Assembly: GCA_963930655.1 (NCBI GenBank)
Contig: OZ005604.1
Location: forward strand, 19,106,001 to 19,170,000
Direction: 5' to 3'
DNA from: Myrica gale
Taxonomy: Eukaryota; Streptophyta; Magnoliopsida; Fagales; Myricaceae
DNA: 64,000 nt
Under the pieces are notes generated by a model. The model was not told the DNA's origin. It made no database searches and worked only from the letters and a program-made list of their open reading frames with translations. Positions 59,201 to 64,000 of this stretch are shown piece after piece; within the stretch, counting starts at the first letter, position 1; each line of letters opens with the position of its first letter. The position numbers were made by a program, and so were the translations under genes.

Positions 59201-62200
59201 GCAGGCAATTCATAATCAAGCCTGTGTAACATCTTCTTCATGAAGTAACATTATGAGTTTGTTATCAATGGTAAACTGAGGCATTTGACACATCTACCTG
59301 ATTCAGCATCTTCATAATCTGATGCTTGAGCACTGAAGAGGCTTGTATCTGTAGTTTGTGAAGGTACTCCGTAACTATTCGAGGGAAAACTAGAAGCCAT
59401 AGAGCTATCAATCTCAGAACTGGGTAAAATGTCTTCAGTTTCTTGGGAATAAGGAATAGCTTCTTCAGTCTCTTTCATGCGGTTAAAATTTGTCCTATTT
59501 CCCTGATCAAGTTGGAAAAAAAAACCAAAATCTAATAAACGGGACACGGATTTTTAAGGTAACCAAAATCCAGTACAGCATCAAAATAATCCGGAGACTA
59601 AAATCAACTTCAACATGTAACAATCTGAAAGGGGCATCATCACAGAACTTGAGGTAATAACAAGCACACAACACCATTTATAGCAAACATTACGAAAAAT
59701 GCATGGCAACCTATTCCTCGTCACTAACAACCATGGATTTAAGAATTGAATGCATGACTAAGCACAGGTCCACTACAAACACCAGTGTTGTAACTTTGTT
59801 GTGAGATGAATGTCAACAAGAGGAAATCTAAAATTTCTAGGCCTTCGTTTTTACCATGACAAATGCCTGTTCTAAGAACATCTTGTTATCAATATACCTA
59901 GGCTCCTTACAAGACTCACTTACTGAAAATTTCAATAACGCAATAACACAGACAACAACCACTACCACTAACCAAAGCGGCCTAATAGGGGCTTAGAAAA
60001 CATCTTTCTTAAAAGAATCATCTAAATACTTGGAAAGTAATTGAGTTAATAATGCCACAAAGGAGCTTACATTTTTCTCCATCTATGACTAATTGGGCAA
60101 ACAGGAGTATAATAAAACAATGAAGTTATACCTTTACTTCCCGATAGTGGACAAGAACTATGTGTGAGAGCTCCCTGCAACAATAATGAATTAGGTAAGC
60201 CACAGAAGAGAGACCCCCAATCTCACTGTATTCTAGACAGAGAAACTATAAGAGAAAAAAAAACGTAATTACTTCAGCAAGTCTCATAAAGCTTTGAACA
60301 AATAGGAATAACAACTGCACAAGACTAGTTCATATTAAAACCTAGGAATTTGCTGATTCATCACATACCCTTTTGATGAAGGAGCACTGAAACAAATCAT
60401 TGTTTTTTTGTTTTGTTGAGGGGGAAGGGGGCCTTACAGGCAACTAAAAATACTAAAAGAAGAAGAAAGGAACAGAAACATGGCTAAATGCATTTTAATG
60501 GTCCGGAATACTGGACCAAGAAGAAAGGATGCTCAACAGGAAATTCTCTGGGGGGTCAAGAGATATGAGGAAACCCAAAAGGAAATGAGAAACAAAAGTT
60601 AAAACTCGCCAACTATCTTTGCCTCTTCCTTTTTTCGGCAAGTCGAATAATGTAACCGTTTGAGCTCAATATATACTGTAGAATTGCTTCTGAGTGCTGT
60701 CTTTTTCTTTTTTCTTTTTAAGCGTTGAGAAGAAAGCTGTCCCCTTTTTTCTGGCAAGCAAAGATGATTTCTAGCATGGAGATTATACTCTTTTTGCATT
60801 TAATACATTTCAACCTGTTTTGGCTTCCACAGTTTGGATTTCCCCTTGCATGGGACGAAGACTTTCAATTTGCAGCTTAAAAGAATGACTTCTGGTTAAA
60901 TTAGAAGCTGTTTATCAGAAACTTTATGTTGATTTGGGATATATTTGGGTCATCTTACTTTTTTTGAGAAACTTATGCAAATTTCCAGAGCTTCCAGTAT
61001 CATTTTATTAGTGTTTCTATGTATTAAAGATTAATTTGGGGGGAAATTTATAGGAAGGAATCCACTTGGATGTTGTTGTTGTGTACCCACTATGGTCCAT
61101 CAGGGTTTGTATTTTAAGTACACATTGTCTTCGAATTTTTCGTGCTTCTCTTGATTTTGTCCTAGCATGAGCCCATCCCTAATCACCTCAAATATAGAAA
61201 GAGAAGAGAAAATGAATCATCGATGCAAAAAGACAGAACTCAGGGAGCATCTTAGATATTTCATTCATTGAACAATCAATTCATTGCAAGGCCATAAAAA
61301 GAGTAATTGGTATGTAATAAAAAATTCTACAATCAAATGCAAAAACTGTTCCAAAAACTTGAAACATGAAACCTTAATTAGCATACTCAATAGCAGACCT
61401 AAATCATGAAAGTAAATCAAGCCATAACATTCCAACACCAATTGTGCAATTGAGTCATTACTTATAATTGTCCTTCAAATAACAACACCTAAAAGATATA
61501 TCTTAAAATTCTAATATGTCAAGACCCTCACAGAGTACATGTAGAGAACATAGATGAAATTCAAATAAAAACCACCGTAAACCCCAAGCAGCAAACTCTT
61601 TCACACACTTACTCTTCGAGCATCCAATAACTGCGTCTTTGAAAATTTTCATTTTCTTCACCATGGGCATAGTAGCAGTGCAACACGTCAATGCTTCCAG
61701 CCTGAGAGGAAGTAAATTTTCTCTACAGTTAATCGGTGATAAAAGAATCTTTGAACACACATATCTTTGTAAATAAGAACCAAAACTTAAAAAACTATGA
61801 AACAGTAAAATCACACAGCAGCATGATTTAAATGAATTTAATCAAGAATCATATCTAAAGCCAACCTTAAGTCTCTCATGAGCTTCCTTCACCGTTTTTC
61901 CATCCTTTTTCTTCCTCCAGTTATGGCCATCTTTTCTGAAGTATCTCAGCACCTTCCGATCAAAAAGAAAAAGTGAACCACCTGAAGTTGGAATTACATT
62001 CAAGGAGAAGATATGATTAGAATAATACTTAAGAAAGTTAAGACAACAATTGCTTTCATGCATCAAAAAATACGCAACAGAGAGATCCAATTTGGTAGGT
62101 ATATTATAGCTGATACCAGAGAATATGATACCAAAGAAATCATAGCCTCATTAAACCAGTTGCAAAAGAAACTTGATCTCTTTCATTTTTCATTTTTTTT

Positions 62201-63568
62201 TCTTTTTTTGTTCTAGAGTTGAACTCTAGGCTAAAAGAGAGGGGGGGGACTTTACAAACAACGTTGTTTTAAAAGAGTCTGGATAGGGACGAAGCCAGGA
62301 TTTGCCCCTAGACAATAAATAAAATTTTCAAATTTTCATTATAATCAATATAAGCATAGTCAAAGTGTAACAACATACTCTAAACTTAAAAAAGAAAAAA
62401 AATTATAATTGAACCCGATGTTCCTTTAACGAGTAAAAGTCATCAATTATCGTATCAGTACAAAAATCTTCTGCAATTTCTTTCTCAATGTAAACAACAA
62501 GATAATTTGCAATAAAATCATCGTTCATCTTATTCCGAATTTGTCTTGACAATTTTAATCTCAGAAAAAAGCTTGTTTAGTAGTTGTAGTTGAAATTGGA
62601 AGAGTTAAAACTAGCTGAATCAATCTTTCAAGCAAATAATAAACTTGTCTTCCCAGTTTTTAGCAATTGTTGACACAAATCAGAAATGATAGACAAGTTC
62701 AGTAACACTAGATGATGATGTACCTCGTACTCAAAGGCTCATAAAATTATTGACAAAGGCACAAAGCAATGTTAAAATCTAGCCAAAGTAAGCACGAGAC
62801 AAAAAACACAACATTTAGTTAATTGAATACAAAGAAGAAAGAGACAAACTTTTTTCTTTGTTTATCACATATAAACATAGAGCAATAATATTTTAATTAG
62901 ACAATAATAATTAAATGTAATAACGTTTATAATTCCAACTTTGAAAAGGAATTTTTTTGTGGGCAAGGCAAAAATTTATTGTATTCCAAGCTTTGAGTAT
63001 GGATTTTGTGATTTTTGTATATGGAGTAAAATAGTAAGAGAGGGGGGAAAGAAGGGACTATGAGTTGAAAATCTAGGAAGGTAAGAGTGTAAATAGTGAG
63101 GGTAGGAAGAAAAGGAGAGAAATAAGAAAAAAAAAGAGTGTAAATCGTGAGAGACAAGAAAAGAGAGAGAAGTTGAAACGTTAGAAAAGAGGGAGAGAGA
63201 AAAATAAATAAATAAAACTCTTTTAAAAATTGGAGGGCCCACTACTAAAATAGTTATTCCCTCTCTCGCAGTTCTTTCTTCCTCTCACGTTTTTTCTCCA
63301 AAAAAATTTGGGGGGCCATGACCTCCCCGTAGAGCCCTGTCCTTGGGTCTAGACATACAACATCATGAAAGTTGATTGCAGGAAAATGAGTTTAAAGCAT
63401 ATGTAGAATTAAAAGAGAGAAAAAAGCAATGCAGTAATGGGATAATACTCGGTGGCATATTTGCAGGTTGTGGGGCTATACGAAACTTCTTATAGTTTCG
63501 AAGAATTTCACATATTTCAGCTGGGCGTAGCCATCGATGTTGTGCTTCTACAAGTAATTGCTCCATGT
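53213..63568 (-). CDS. CAMTA3: Calmodulin-binding transcription activator 3-like (CAMTA3/SR1 clade), 5' end outside window
   Basis: Twelve exons: 63449-63568, 61866-61981, 61613-61701, 60132-60174, 59298-59502, 59033-59146, 58600-58847, 57181-57732, 56319-57016, 55370-55949, 54884-55207 and 53213-53326. They give 1066 residues plus a split codon; a short first coding exon (about 14 residues) lies beyond 64000. Domains in order: CG-1 DNA-binding (AQHRWLRPAEICEILRNYKK, RKVLRYFRKDGHNWRKKKDG, LHCYYAHGEENENFQRRSYW), TIG/IPT (FSIIDFSPSWAYEGSEIK to CSNRLACSEVREFEY), ankyrin repeats (GQGVLHFAAALGYDWA, DVNGWTALHWAAFCGR), IQ motifs (IRIQNKFRCWKGRKDYL; IQAHVRGHQVRKNYKK) and a calmodulin-binding helix (TWSVGILEKVILRWRRK). 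The linker DSFNRWMSKELGDVNESHMQ is like CAMTA3, a calcium/calmodulin-controlled regulator of cold response and immunity in Arabidopsis. One intron is GC-AG; two carry hAT elements. Confidence 0.96.
53510..54658 (+). mobile_element. hAT deletion derivative in the last CAMTA3 intron
   Basis: This 1149-bp element begins CCGGGGCGGCTCC and ends GAGCAGCCCCTG, decayed inverted ends of the CAGGGGCGGCTC type. It is flanked by GCGTTCAG (53502-53509) and ATGTTCAG (54659-54666), an 8-bp duplication with two transitions. On the plus strand 54320-54540 keeps transposase remnants: ENVLKHENHVDIDGLYLF and, after frame breaks, TPIETLNYIKRLNGLAILSI and LISNFASQKARI, from the C-terminal region of ZMYM1-like hAT transposases. 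The catalytic core is deleted. Confidence 0.85.
55950..56318 (-). other. GC-AG intron of CAMTA3
   Basis: The exon upstream ends GGCAG and the intron begins GCGAGC, with no GT donor nearby. The acceptor is TTCATCAG followed by AGAGCGC. Only this junction yields the conserved ankyrin sequence WAAFCGRERTVASL, with the arginine codon split AG/A. The donor CAG/GCGAGC is a good match to the known GC-AG consensus. Confidence 0.85.
62284..63345 (-). mobile_element. Decayed hAT element in the first visible CAMTA3 intron
   Basis: This 1062-bp element has ends TAGGGACGAAGCCAGGATTT (left) and AGAGCCCTGTCCTTG (right), degenerate inverted copies of a CAGGGACGGAGCCAGG-type hAT end. Flanks AGTCTGGA (62276-62283) and GGTCTAGA (63346-63353) match at 6 of 8 with G/A transitions. 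On the minus strand about 62620-62440 reads RLIQLVLTLPISTTTTKQ, then LRLKLSRQIRNKMNDDFIAN and VYIEKEIAEDF, the C-terminal dimerisation region of TTF-type hAT transposases. The rest is lost or AT-rich. Confidence 0.8.
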
Positions 63569-64000
63569 CTGCATTCCACAAATAACATTCACGAAAAATT
63601 TGAAGAATTAATCTGTTGCTTGAGAGAGAACACAAACAAGGCTGGCTTCCAATTAACAAGCAGAAAATAATTATACACAAAATGTTACTTAAACCATGAT
63701 ATTTATCCAGTGCATTTGCATCAAAATAAACATTTAGGGGGGGCTATGTAAGAAAGAGTAAACAGCGAAGGACTAGAAGAATGAGGATACCCCTTCCCTA
63801 ACCTAGGGCTTGTGCCAAATAAAAACCTCCAGTCCACATATGTTGAGCATGTGCTTGTCCATACAAAAGCAGGCATTTTAAGAGAGTAACTGAAAATGTG
63901 GTTTGAACTCACTTGGGTTTTGGGCACGCACCAACACACTTTTTTTTGGTCGAACACACTTAATTACATTTAAAGATATATAAACTGAGAAGATGAATTT
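63569..64000. other. CAMTA3 intron 1, continuing past the window edge
   Basis: An acceptor TGTGGAATGCAG lies immediately above 63568 and opens the exon DMEQLLVEAQ. No candidate first coding exon is seen up to 64000, so the intron runs off the window. Confidence 0.7.

Noticed and set aside
63569-64000. CAMTA3 first coding exon
   Set aside because: No ATG-initiated stretch resembling the CAMTA N-terminus with a donor is present; it must lie beyond the window.
1-64000. CRISPR array, rRNA, bacterial or organellar genes
   Set aside because: No regularly spaced repeats with unique spacers, no rRNA segments and no prokaryotic-type operons were seen.
1-64000. A previously undescribed multi-gene biological system
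   Set aside because: All five supported genes belong to well-known plant families with unrelated roles; the remaining structure is explained by transposons and simple repeats.

Overview
This window is nuclear DNA from a flowering plant. The genes have introns, the intergenic DNA is AT-rich, and transposon families typical of angiosperms are dense: hAT, Mutator-like (MULE), PIF/Harbinger-like MITEs, L1-type LINEs, a tRNA-derived SINE and a solo LTR. The protein sequences look like a eudicot, probably a woody rosid; that placement is an inference from general resemblance. Five protein-coding genes can be supported, and all five are conserved plant families.

Layout. 1-3.7 kb is a decayed BED-finger hAT transposon read on the minus strand, split by a 1.28-kb solo LTR. 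3.7-11.4 kb is gene-free, with a MITE, a small hAT MITE and a SINE with a 17-bp target duplication. 11.4-12.6 kb is a three-exon R2R3-MYB gene on the minus strand (subgroup 24, MYB53/92/93 type). 12.6-32.6 kb has no gene I can recognise; it holds two hAT elements, two MULE-like inverted-repeat elements, LINE pieces and a 204-bp direct duplication. 32.7-33.75 kb is an intronless tubulin-folding cofactor C gene (minus). 35.7-39.8 kb is the nuclear gene for plastid ribosomal protein L29 (minus, two exons), whose 3.6-kb intron carries a complete MULE. 39.9-43.0 kb is another transposon cluster. 44.0-51.6 kb is a ubiquitin-specific protease of the UBP3/UBP4 type (plus, six exons) with a LINE in intron 1. 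53.2 kb to beyond the right edge is a CAMTA3-type calmodulin-binding transcription activator (minus; 12 exons visible, first coding exon outside the window). UBP3/4 and CAMTA3 are convergent, with about 1.66 kb between their coding ends.

The genes share no pathway. They cover suberin/root transcription control (MYB), tubulin folding (TBCC), plastid translation (RPL29), deubiquitination (UBP3/4) and calcium/calmodulin-dependent transcription (CAMTA3). I rebuilt the exon structures from splice sites, reading-frame phase and family resemblance; all phases close correctly. One CAMTA3 intron needs a GC donor. Most transposon boundaries are supported by matching target-site duplications (8 bp for hAT, 9 bp for MULE, 3 bp TAA for PIF-like, 5 bp for the LTR, 9-17 bp for LINE/SINE). 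I found no rRNA, functional tRNA, CRISPR array or clearly new biological system. The most unusual items are the GC-AG intron, the MULE with gene-like cargo inside RPL29, and the complex LINE-associated rearrangement at 30.1-32.2 kb.
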